The notes under the pieces are model-generated. The model made no database searches, had not been told where the DNA came from, and worked only from the letters and a program-made list of their open reading frames with translations. DNA of 64,000 nt, from contig OZ024787.1 of assembly GCA_964017065.1 (NCBI GenBank), positions 14,684,453-14,748,452 of the forward strand. Direction: 5' to 3'. The stretch is from Haliclona indistincta (lineage: Eukaryota > Porifera > Demospongiae > Haplosclerida > Chalinidae). Every line of letters begins with the position of its first letter. Positions within the stretch are counted from its first letter, which is position 1. Positions 1-11,500 of the stretch are shown here, piece after piece. The position numbers and the translations under genes are program-made.

Positions 1-74
1 ACCCCAGATATACACACATGCGATGGTGCAGGTTTGGCAGTGATTCGTTCACTCAGGACAGCGCTAGGCTTACT

Positions 75-120
75 GAAAGAAGAAAGAAAGAAGAAAGAAA
101 GAAGAAAGAAAGAAGAAAGA
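75..120. repeat. GAAA/AAGAAAG purine microsatellite
   Basis: Short homopurine tract made of GAAAGAA units. The rest of 1-535 shows no coding signal that I can recognise. Confidence 0.85.
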
Positions 121-539
121 TGAACAATTCGCGTGGGCGGCGATTTTAGTTTACCACTTTAGAAACATCTGCCAGCTTCGCCAAAGGTATTTTCATGCTC
201 AGAACAATCGTCTGATCAATCCTAGATGTCTGGAATCTCGAGAAACGCTAAAACAGCGAAGATCTGCAACTGCTCTCTGAGAGTCGCCATCTTGATTTTC
301 GTCGTCGAGCAAGCAGTCCAGGCGACTTTCATGAACTTCCTACAAGCGCTTGCACTTGAGATTCCCTCAGAGATAGTTAAAATGTAGTAGAAATGTATAA
401 CAGCAGAGAAAATTGCAAAAACTCATTTTCACACATGAGTATAGCCGCCATCTTAGTTCGAGGTCATCCCTACATATCATTGCCGATCGGCAATGATAAT
501 ATAATGGTTTATTAACAGTTCAGTCTGACGTTACAGTGT

Positions 540-1945
540 CGTTTCTTCTGAACCAGCAAAGTTTCGACCCATTTCTCTATTATCTGTGCTTAGCAAGCTC
601 CTTGAAACTCATATCAAAAATGTTTTGCTTGATCATTTTGATCTTTGTTCTCCCCTCAGTGATATCGATATGCAGTGGGGTTTCACAAGTGGCAAATCCA
701 CTACTACTGGGGCACTTTTGGCTGTCACGGATCAATGGCACCGAGTACTTGACTCTGGTCGTGAGATTTGTATTGTATTTTTTGACTATAGTAAGGCCTT
801 TGACTCCGTGCCTCATAGACCTCTTCTTGACAAACTGAGTGCTGTTAATGTTAGTCCATATATTCTCAAGTGGATAGCTTCGTATCTATTGAACAGAATG
901 CAAGCTGTGTGTGTTAGTGGTGTCACCTCTCAACTTCAGCATGTTCTATCTGGAGTTCCTCAGGAATCTGTGTTGGGCCCGCTTCTTTTTAACTTTTATA
1001 TAAACGATATTACTCGGTTGCCTCTCACATCAGGTATTTTATCACTCTATGCAGACGATATGATGTTATATTGCCAGATTAACTCCTGTGCTGACTTCGC
1101 TTCTCTTCAAAATGATGTTGATCGTTTGTGCGTCTGGACTAATGATAATTTTTTAAATTTAATTCAAAAAAATGCAAATTCATGATCATCTCCAGAAAGC
1201 GTTCTCCCACCTTGCCATCCTCTCCTATTGTTGTTGACAGCTCTCCCTTAGACAAATTAAAGTTGACTCATAAAAATATCTGGGAGTTTGGATAACCTCG
1301 TCTCTGAGTTGGTCTTTGCAAATTGATTACATTTGTATGAAAGCTAGGCGGCAAATTGGTTTCCTTTACAGATCACTCTACAGTTACGCTGGTTGCGATA
1401 CTTTCTTGACTCTCTACCTATCTCATGTTCGACCTCACCTTGAATATGCGGCAGTTGTATGGGACCCTCATCAGATAAATCTTATTAACAAGCTAGAAAG
1501 TGTTCAAAAATTTGCACTCAAGGCTGTTACAAAACAATGGAAGGCCAACTATGTTGATCTCCTTCATGTATGCCAAGTTCCTTCTCTTGCGCAGAGGCGT
1601 CAGTATACCTGAAGCTAACCACTCTTTTCAAGATTAACAAAGGTCTTATCATTATGCCTGATGCACCTGTCCATGCAAGATCGCTGCCTAGAATCCTTAG
1701 AAATTCAAATCAGTTACTGACCAGGCCCACAGCTATACTTCCTACGACTCCTCCTTTTTCCCATCTTCCATTGCCTTGTGGAACAATCTTCCTGTGGACA
1801 TTCGGGAGAGTTGTACTCTTTTTTCCTTTAAAAAAACTGTGGCTTATCTAATATATAACTTATAGGGTACTATTTATGATTAGCATTTTGCTAATTTTGG
1901 TATCCTGCTATATGCATTAAAAAAACAAAAAAAAACAGAAATCCC
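540..1945 (+). mobile_element. Decayed non-LTR retrotransposon (CR1/L2/jockey-like), 5'-truncated
   Basis: This 1.4-kb stretch carries the second half of a LINE-type reverse transcriptase in three shifting frames and ends in an A-rich tail (about 1918-1937), as expected of a 5'-truncated target-primed insertion. No endonuclease domain is present upstream. It lies outside the host gene, past the 3' end of the ankyrin/GTPase/death-domain gene. The clade is inferred from motif style only (KFRPISLLSVLSKLLE, YADD, HVRPHLEYAAVVWDP). Confidence 0.85.
541..1851 (+). pseudogene. Reverse transcriptase pseudogene with three frameshifts
   Basis: Reading starts at the RT motif FRPISLLSVLSKLLE near 550, passes FDYSKAFDSVPH (catalytic Asp region), a GVPQ-SVLGPLLF block and the YADD box, then breaks at an A-rich run near 1165. 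The frame resumes as MIISRKRS, shifts again in an A run near 1273 (KYLGVWITSSLSWS continues in the new frame), and a third time near 1605 before the C-terminal thumb/connection region (YLKLTTLFKI, LRNSNQLL). The usual GVPQGSVLGP has Glu for Gly. Two of the breaks sit in A runs, typical of neutral decay. The copy cannot make a complete enzyme. Confidence 0.85.
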
Positions 1946-2257
1946 CACCGCTAGGCGGGGCTACTTACCGTAAATACTACAAACTAACTGTAATTATTAG
2001 AAAACTGGGCCATACACAATTGATATGTGAGACTTCACCTTCTTCATATACTGCAGAATAGCATTCAACCACTCTGTGCATGGTCTAAGCCATTCTGATA
2101 TTATATAACATTGATACGAGACATGAAATTAAAATTATAATAGCGAGTACTCTGCAGATATGTGCCGCATACGAGATAACTGACTAACTGTTTTTAATTG
2201 ACAACAATACTAATAATGTGCAATAAAGGATCTGTGAGGAATGATAAGATGTGTTGT
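1946..2257. other. Intergenic; 3' flank of the ANK/GTPase/death-domain gene
   Basis: No coding signal. On the minus strand an ATTAAA-type poly(A) signal is present (TTTAAT at 2193-2198), about 60 bases after the stop codon at 2258. Confidence 0.5.
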
Positions 2258-2571
2258 TCAGTCAACTTCTTGAGGTGGTACCCCAACATCTTTAGCTAGT
2301 TTCTTTGCAACCATCTTCTGTCCAGACATATCTATAGCAGTGACTAGAGCCTCCCATCTTCCTTCCATATCAACATTAGCTGTCCAGTCATTCACCAGTG
2401 CTGCGAGCTTAGCAACATGGTTACCGATCAGTCCAGAATACTTGCCTACGTCACCACCCATCATGAGACCTATAGCAAGATCCATCCACTCGTGGGCCGG
2501 GAATCCATGTTGCTTAAGTTTGAATAAGATATTGCTGGCATCGGGTTTCAAGCTTTTATCTTTCTTCAAAC
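2258..2571 (-). CDS. Terminal exon: death domain
   Basis: The acceptor CTGCTACAG|GTTTG sets the upstream border at 2571. Incoming phase 1 matches the donor at 5623. The 104-residue segment has a death-domain pattern: HEWMDLAIGL, then KLAALVNDW, RWEALVTAI and KKLAKDVGV at the expected helix spacing. It ends PPQEVD then stop. A death domain is the best reading. A DED/CARD-like six-helix fold cannot be excluded by eye. Confidence 0.75.
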
Positions 2572-5500
2572 CTGTAGCAGAAAATTGAATTACCAATTAA
2601 GCAAGCAAGTACATTGTATGCATTAACCCTTTAAGCCCCTATGTCGCCATTTGGCATCATACATACTTCAGACACCATAACTTTATCAAAAAGTGCTAAA
2701 ATATGTGTAACACAATGATGTGTTTCAGACAATTGACTGCATTTGTGTTGTTCGTGTTGTATGTCACTGTGTTTTGCACGGCCCCTCTGTGTCTACTGTT
2801 GTAAAGTATTGTCCGTCTGTAGTATAAATATGTGGTGTGTGAGTGTGCATGAGACAGACATTGAGATTGATTTTGAATGACTACTGAATTATGGCAGAAC
2901 AAGGAAGTCTACTGCAAGTAGTTCACATATGCATTAAAGTTCGTATATTTTCAATTCATTGCTGCAGTTGCCATTTTGAATGTTGTAGTAATCACTTTAA
3001 TTTATATTATAGCACAAAAAAAACATGCACATGCATGCATCCAGAGTTTGTGGGGCAGAGAAAAATCTTTCCTCCTAACAACTAAGCTCCACAATCAACA
3101 AAGTGCAAACTTTAATTTTTAAACACTATGGCGTGTTCCAGGAAAGCACTACATAGCCCTGTGTGTAGCTCTGTGATCTACAGAAAATTAATTGTTCAGA
3201 TGACCAGGCTCCATCTGCTCTCTACACTGAGTTTCTGTGGCTTACAGAGCTACACAAAGAGGTACGCATAGCTTTCACAGAACACACCAGAACACACTAG
3301 GCCTAGGTACGAGGCTAGTATGTACAGTGTCTACCGGGTCTAGGCCTAGGTACGAGTCTAGTGTGTACAATGTGTACCAGGCCTAGGTCTGGGTACGAGG
3401 CTAGTGTGTACAGCGAAAACAGAAAAGCAGCTGTACAACTGTAGTAAAACTTAAATTTACAAGATTTAAGGTGGCGGTGCGCCAATTTAATGAGATTCAT
3501 AACTTTGCAAGTAGCATTATTTTCTGTACAATGGTACTTTGTACAGGCGTGCTCCAGTATGCTTTTTGTATTGTCTATCGATAAACATCGATTATAGCAA
3601 GTTTCAGTCACGAAGTATTTAGCTAACGTGGAGCAGTGAGCTCGCCCAGTAAAGACCGGTCTGTGGCTGTTATCTACAGTTCGGCTTGCTTGCTCCGGAA
3701 AGAACTTCACTTACAGCTTTAAAATTCCAGCGCGCACAGACGTATAGAGCGATTTTTCGATACTCCCTTGCTAACCCTGCAGAACAGCAAGCCTAGACCA
3801 GAAAAATTCTTTTTAAAAAGTTCTGGAACGTATTACGGAAATTCGCTCTATACGTCTGTGGGCAAGATGCTGCTGCATGCTGCTGCGTTTGAAGCGCGTC
3901 GATCTATTGCTCGACAGTCGAGATAGCAGCCACAGACGCTTCATGTATTATTTCCCCCATGCTGTTATGTAAATCGCGGTAGTTATAAAGTCTAGTTATT
4001 AATAAAATGCACGTTGCGTGGGTGTTGAATATTAACTAAGTAAGTGCACCGCCACCTTAAAGATTTAACAAGTACATGTAGTCTTAAACCAGTAGTTACA
4101 TAAAACTATAAATTTACCCACCTTAAGAATTAATACTGGTGTATAGCGGTAAAAAAAACATTTGGGAGAGAATATTTTTACTAATGTGCGAGATAGAGCA
4201 TTTCGTAAAAATATTATTTTTTTGCAAATAAGCACAAATTAATAACCAGTTTTTGTCAACTAAACATTGTCAAGACATTCACAGACAAAATTCCGTAATT
4301 CGCACAATTCTCTCTCTCAAAAGTTTCCCACTATACTTTATGAACAATCCCTCCCACCTCATGTACTATAGAACTACTACTAACCAGTAGGTGGAGTATA
4401 AGTGGTGGGTGTGGCAGTACTGGAACTCACTCTGGAACATTCTGTATAATAAAAAGAAGAATATCATAATGTGTTAATACTAACCAGTAGGTTGTGAGGG
4501 GCATTATTAATACTAACCAGTAGGTTGTGAGGGGCATTATTAATACTAACCAGTAGGTTGTGAGGGGCATTATTAATACTAACCAGTAGGTTGTGAGGGG
4601 CATTATTAATACTAACCAGTAGGTTGTGAGGGGCATTATTAATACTATCCAGTAGGTTGTGAGGGGCATTATTAATACTAACCAGTAGGTTGTGAGGGGC
4701 ATTATTAATACTAACCAGTAGGTTGTGAGGGGCATTATTAATACTAACCAGTAGGTTGGGAGGGGCATTATTAATACTAACCAGTAGGTTGGGAGGGGCA
4801 TTATTAATACTAACCAGTAGGTTGTGAGGGGCATTATTAATACTAACCAGTAGGTTGTGAGGGGCATTATTAATACTAACCAGTAGGTTGTGAGGGGCAT
4901 TATTAATACTAACCAGTAGGTTGGGAGGGGCATTATTAATACTAACCAGTAGGTTGTGAGGGGCATTATTAATACTAACCAGTAGGTTGTGAGGGGCATT
5001 ATTAATACTAACCAGTAGGTTGTGAGGGGCATTATTAATACTAACCAGTAGGTTGTGAGGGGCATTATTAATACTAACCAGTAGGTTGTGAGGGGCATTA
5101 TTAATACTAACCAGTAGGTTGTGAGGGGCATTATTAATACTAACCAGTAGGTTGTGAGGGGCATTATTAATACTAACCAGTAGGTTGTGAGGGGCATTAT
5201 TAATACTAACCAGTAGGTTGTGAGGGGCATTATTAATACTAACCAGTAGGTTGTGAGGGGCATTATTAATACTAACCAGTAGGTTGTGAGGGGCATTATT
5301 AATACTAACCAGTAGGTTGTGAGGGGCATTATTAATACTAACCAGTAGGTTGTGAGGGGCATTATTAATACTAACCAGTAGGTTGTGAGGGGCATTATTA
5401 ATACTAACCAGTAGGTTGTGAGGGGCATTATTAATACTAACCAGTAGGTTGTGAGGGGCATTATTAATACTAACCAGTAGGTTGTGAGGGGCATTATTAA

Positions 5501-8500
5501 TACTAACCAGTAGGTTGTGAGGGGCATTATTAATACAGTATCAATATTAATACTAGGGGCATTATTATTAATAAATTGAGATTGAGATTTCACTATATAC
5601 CATCTGCATGTCAACACTATACCTTTGATCCACTTCTGTATCCAGGGCTGATCTGGTTGTGATGTACGATCATGACATTCGCCTTTCTTTTTCTGTGGTA
5701 AATATTGCCCAGCATGAGTACTGGTCTCATTAGAGCAGTTGCAAGGGAAGAAGAGACCATCCTTGAGAGAGGCGTTGCTGTTGTAATGGAGACTCTGACT
5801 AACAACACGCACGGCACGAGATACATCATGGAGGACGGCCTCACAGCCTAGCTGTAGCTGAGATGGAGAAACTGGTTCTTCTTTACATTCAGAATTGACG
5901 GCTATCTCAATGAATTTAAGATGCAAAGTGAACTTAACGAGAAGGTTGAATTCTTTATCGACACACACAACTAGTGTGGCTTGATTGCAGCATAGACTGC
6001 CTTTAGTAGACGGTAAATACCATTCAAGCTTTTCTCTGTGTTTTGGCAGGTAAGCTATGATAGAGCTGAAGACTCCCTTTGGAGAGTAGCTACCTTCGAA
6101 GCAAACTAGTGCGGAATCAACAGAGACCTTTGCATCTATGTCGTCAGGTGCACAAACAAGAGCACTCGGCATAAAGAAGAGCTCTTCTTCAGACTCCTCA
6201 TTACGCATCTGTACAATGATGTTGAGATGAGTAAGAAAGGCAACTATTAGTTCAGGAGTGAGGCCGTCATGATCTTGCCCCCATAGCTTCCTTAGAGTCT
6301 CCATAGTGAACACACCTCTGGTCCAGACCATCTCCTTACGATCACGGTTCAGCTCTGCTCCTTTCTTGAATGCGAAGGTGTCAGTGAGTAGGGTACTGGG
6401 GACATCATACAGCTTTTGAGGACGGGTCACCACATACTGTTCCAGAATGGTATCGTCAGGATAGCAGCGGATGCTGCCAGTAAAGTGGTGTAGGAGCCAA
6501 AGAACATCTGGTAGTTCAGTTTCAGGATCAATGTTGCAGTCGATTGCCAGGTGCTTGCACTGGTCTAGTGAGATGATACCCTTATCTTGGTTTCGTAGTA
6601 GTAGTTCTAATGCTACTGCAGTGGTTGGTAGTTTCACCTCACACATTGGTGATGAGTATGATACACCACCTGTGAGCTTGGTGATCACATGATCAGCCGT
6701 GTGACGCACAGCTGTGCGAAGTGCTGGGATGCCATCACCTGTGAAGCTGTCCACAGGAAACAGCACCCCAGACCCGTTATACACTATCAAATCACTAAAC
6801 GGTTCAACCAGACACTTGACCTGTTTGTCAATAGCACCAATTTCTTCATCACTCACGAGGCTTCTCATTGTTGCCATGAATATGACACGAGGCTTCACTT
6901 CTACTCTCTCTTCACCATTAGTCTGGTAACTACACGTGCAGCGAATGCTGGCCAGGGATTGAGTGAGGACGTCTCTAACTCTCATATTGGTTGGGTAGTT
7001 TTCTCTTTTCCCATCTTTGTCAGTGAAATGTACTTCATATACATCATCCAGAGGAACAGCTAAGCTGAATGTGAGCAGAAACACAGACGGCCCTGACACG
7101 AGAATAGGTAACAGCTCTTGAAACTGAGGCTGGCCACCTGAGTCAATGAGATAGATAAGAGTCTCCTTCAGTATATCTTGTAAGGTGTCATGTGGTGCTT
7201 TGATGAAGGCATTGGTTATCATCTCTCGAAATGCTTTGCCAACACTAGCTTGATCTACTGGTAGAGAGATCGCTGAACTTAAAGGAGCTGAATCAACTGC
7301 ACTAGTGGTCTGCTTTTTAACATTCTTGGTCTCAGCTGGACGCAGCTTAGCAATCTTCTCTACTATCCCAACCATTTCCTCCTCCAGGCTCTGCAGCAAG
7401 TACCAGGGCAGGTCGTCTGCTTCTCTAGTGAGAGCGGTAGCAGAGGCTGGTAACCGAGCTCGAGCGATCTCTTCAGCTACTGGAGTGCTACGAGTACCAT
7501 CATCGAGATGGTAGATGAGTGTGCCGTCCCTACGCTCTGCTGGTTTATGGCTAGTGAGTTCCTGTCCTGTGAGTCTCATCTTGGCACAAGTCTTTCCTGC
7601 TGCGGGCAGGCCATGAAGAATGAGATGAAGAGTGCGAAGATTTAAGCTTCCTTTCTCTCTCATCATACGAACAGAGGTCGCTATGTGGCTTTGAATATCT
7701 GAACAAAAATCACACACAATTCAATCTACTAGCATGCATATTCATTTAGGAAATAATGACATCATGGTATTTACAATAATATAATTATTATGATAAGTAT
7801 GAACATCAGTTGTTATAAGCTGTGTACACTCTATACATCATCTCATATGAATTACAACAACACAACATGCAAATAGTCTATAGTTATTGAAATCAAGCAA
7901 AGGCTTGTTGTGAACACTAATAATCTTCAAATTCTTATAATGAAATGTATGCTGTGCTTGATAAGTACCACCTAGCCTCGTACCCATGGCGCTATATACA
8001 TGTAGAAAGGGGTGCATGGAGCAAAAGGGAGAAAGAAGCGACTGGTATACACTCCATACACATGTGTGACTAGTGTTGGAATTCCACCTCCACCTGTTAT
8101 CATCGTACTGTAGTATGTGATTAATATTCATCAGCTGCTCACTCCTGTTTGCAATCTACTGTCATGACTCAGAGGAGGTTGGAAGCATTGATATTCAGTC
8201 ACGTGACATGTACAATGTTAATTCACTCCAAATCAAAATGTATGGCGAACTTAGTTGTCTATTTTACCCACATTCTCTGGACAGAATTTAACGAATTTAT
8301 TATGAATCGAAAGCTCTTGCAAAGCAGATTACAAATATGCGATCTGCCCGGTCCAACCCAGGGGTCCCCGAGCTGCTATGAGCGAGATAGTAGTGAAGAT
8401 TCTCAACAGAGGAAACTGGAAAACACTACAGTTATTGTTCGTGCAAGCTATCAGCTTATTGACAAGTCTGCTACAGACGTCTTGAAGCAAAATCTTGGCG

Positions 8501-11500
8501 TTTAACAACGGTGAGCGAAGAGACAGGTCCATTGTTATCTGCAAAACCCAGTATACAGCTGACGAGACCTGGTCAGAGCTAGAACTAAGACAGTTGCTTA
8601 AATTTAAGCTGTTTCACAGCAGAAAGATTCCTAAATCCAGCACAAGTTTGCTGTCTACTGGAGCTGTGCTACTTCTTCCTAAATTTCACGACATACAGAG
8701 CACAGAAACTGGTGCAGTGCACTATACAAATAGCTAAACCAGTATTCTAAGATCATATCTTTCTGAAGTAAGACCAGTAATCAAGCTCTATGCAATACAA
8801 TTTTAGAAAGAATCCACGGATGATTTTGAGTGCTGTATGCTAGCGCCATTGAGCCACGCCTCACGATGGAACATTAGCTACAGTGTCCTCGCTAGGATTT
8901 GAAAACCAAGTGGTACAAACCAAACATAATCACAGTGTCAATTCACTCAATGTGAATATCATTAACATCTACATGTGCTGTTGTTTGGAGGTCAAAACAG
9001 TTTATATAAATCAACCATTATTGCTCTTGATCAGACAAAATTACCAAAATCTGATAATCATCACTGGGATTATAGTAAAAAATTAATTGTGAAAACCAAG
9101 TGGTGCAATGTAACATCCAAGTGATGCAGCACCACCAGAAAAAAGCCTAGCAAGAACACTGGTTAGCTATGCATTCGAAAATCATGTGCACATAATAACA
9201 GCCTAAACATCACGTGCGCATACTAATGCTTCCAACCTCCTCTGGTCATAACTGTGTTCTAGCGCCATTCCTTGAAGCTCCAGCACAAGTACAGAAGAGC
9301 AGTTTAACAAGTAAGTGCTCAAAACAAGCAAATTGATATACATGATTGGCATGAAGTGACACGAATAAGCCGACTATCGTGTATGCAAGCTCACTGGACC
9401 AGTTATTCATCAAATCCAGAGCTAGGGCTGACGATCAAGCCAGTTGCTTAATAAGTGAGGCGTGGTCAACCGCCCGACATAATCTGAATACTTTTACAGT
9501 AAAATTTAGCGTATGATGCGTGTACAGTAGATACCAGGCGCTTATTTCCCCTTCTCACTAGTGCCTGGGTACGAGGCTAAGCACCACCCTAATATCCTGT
9601 ATCTTACATGTACCTTGTTATAAACACCACAATATAGTTACAATGTACTACAGTGGAACACACGAAGAGAGTAGAAAAGTGAATTCTTGACAGTTTGGTC
9701 AATAGCTATGGAAGGAACAGACCTAGAGACATGTTGCATATATCATTATGATCCCCTATCCTTACTGATCACCCTAATTTATAAGGCTTCTTGTCAAGTG
9801 ACACCCACGTGACACAAAATGGTGGAATATATGACTGACTGGAAAGACACCGTTAGGTTAGGATTTTCCAAACCGCTGGTAGTTAAGATTTCTTAACGCT
9901 GAAGTAAGACTCTCACTCTGCCCGCTTACCTGTGAACCGACAATTTGGTCCCGAACTGTGTTACTTCGTCGACAGCGAGGGAAAAATGGCTTTTTCCAGT
10001 GGTCAAAGTGTTAGGTTAGGAAAATCCGATTCTCTGGGAGTTAAGGTCCAAGATTAGGAAATTGGATTGCCAATACATTCATCTTTACTTTAGAACTTGC
10101 GCAGAGTCTGTAGAAATACGCACATCGACAAATGCGACTGTTCTCTGCTAGAGAGCTGTTTTCTGACCGCCATCTTGCTAGTTTAATGGATTTTTGTGAT
10201 GTCACACGTTGGTTATTAGTCAGTGATGAGTCATAACTATTAAACTGATTCAATGTATTTTGTATTAGTTATGACTCATTGCATGATAATATTTATTATG
10301 CGTGACATCACAAAAATCCATTAAACTAGCAAGATGGCGGTCAGAAAACAGCTCTCTAGCAGAGAACAGTCGCGTTTGTCGATGTGCGTATTTCTACAGA
10401 CTCTGCGCAAGTTCTAAAGTAAAGATGAATGTATTGGCAATCCAATTTCCTAATCTTGGACCTTAATTAACTCCCAGAGAATCGGATTTTCCTAACCTAA
10501 CACTTTGACCACTGGAAAAAGCCATTTTTCCCTCGCTGTCGATGAAGTAACACAGTTCGGGACCAAATTGTCGGTTCACAGTTAAGCGGCCAGAGTGAGA
10601 GTCTTACTTCAGCGTTAAGAAATCTTAACTACCAGCGGTTTGGAAAATCCTAACCTAACGGTGTCTTTCCAGTCAGTCATATATTCCGCCATTTTGTGTC
10701 ACGTGGGTGTCACCTGACGATAAATTAGGGTGATCAGTAAGGATAGGGGATCATAATGATATATGCAACATGTCTCTAGGTCTGTTCCTTCCATAGATAT
10801 GGACCAATGTGTCAAGAATTCACTTTTCTACTCTCTTCATGTGTTCCACTGTAGTATTGGATTATTATGTCAAAGAGGCATTTTTACAATAAATCATGTA
10901 AGAAGTTACAAATAAAGTTGACACCCAAGCAATGGACAAGATATAACAATTCAAAAATTACATGTTTGATGGAAAGAATGTTTGAATGTTTGAATAGCCT
11001 CATACCCAGACCTGCTCTAGCGGACGGCATGGTACACATACTATTCACACATGCATTTAATATATCCAACATCCGCTGATACTTATCGTACATTTCTCAG
11101 TGTTACTAGGCTAGCCACATGGTGAACACAATGTGGATAGTGAATAGTGAACTTCCACAAGACTGACACTAGCTTGTAAGGTAAGTTTAGCTGAAATAGA
11201 AGCATAGACAATCAGAGGAAGTGAAACACACATGTCTTTCCTACTTAAGCGTGTGGGCCTACAGTGTGAACCAGGCCTAGGTCTGGGTACGAGGCTAGTG
11301 TGTACAGTGTATACCAGGCCTAGGTCTGGGTACGAGGCTAGTGTATACAGTGTGTACCAGGCCTAGGTCTGGTACGAGACTAGTGTGTACAGTGTGTACC
11401 AGGCCTAGGTCTGGGTACGAGGCTAGTGTGTACAGTGTGTACCAGGCCTAGGTCTGGGTACGAGGCTAGTGTGTACAGTGTGTACCAGGTCTAGGTCTGG

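Noticed and set aside
3315..3710. 131-codon minus-strand frame
   Set aside because: It spans minisatellite copies and the end of the TTAA element and has no domain or splice logic.
4474..5536. TACTAAC branch-point-like motif in every 33-bp unit
   Set aside because: The motif is on the plus strand while the host gene is transcribed from the minus strand.
4427..5622. Protein-coding repeat LIMPLTTYWLV as part of the GTPase protein
   Set aside because: A clean donor at 5623 matches phase with both the short terminal exon and the death-domain exon, and the array is a uniform minisatellite. I treat it as intron and only note the open frame.
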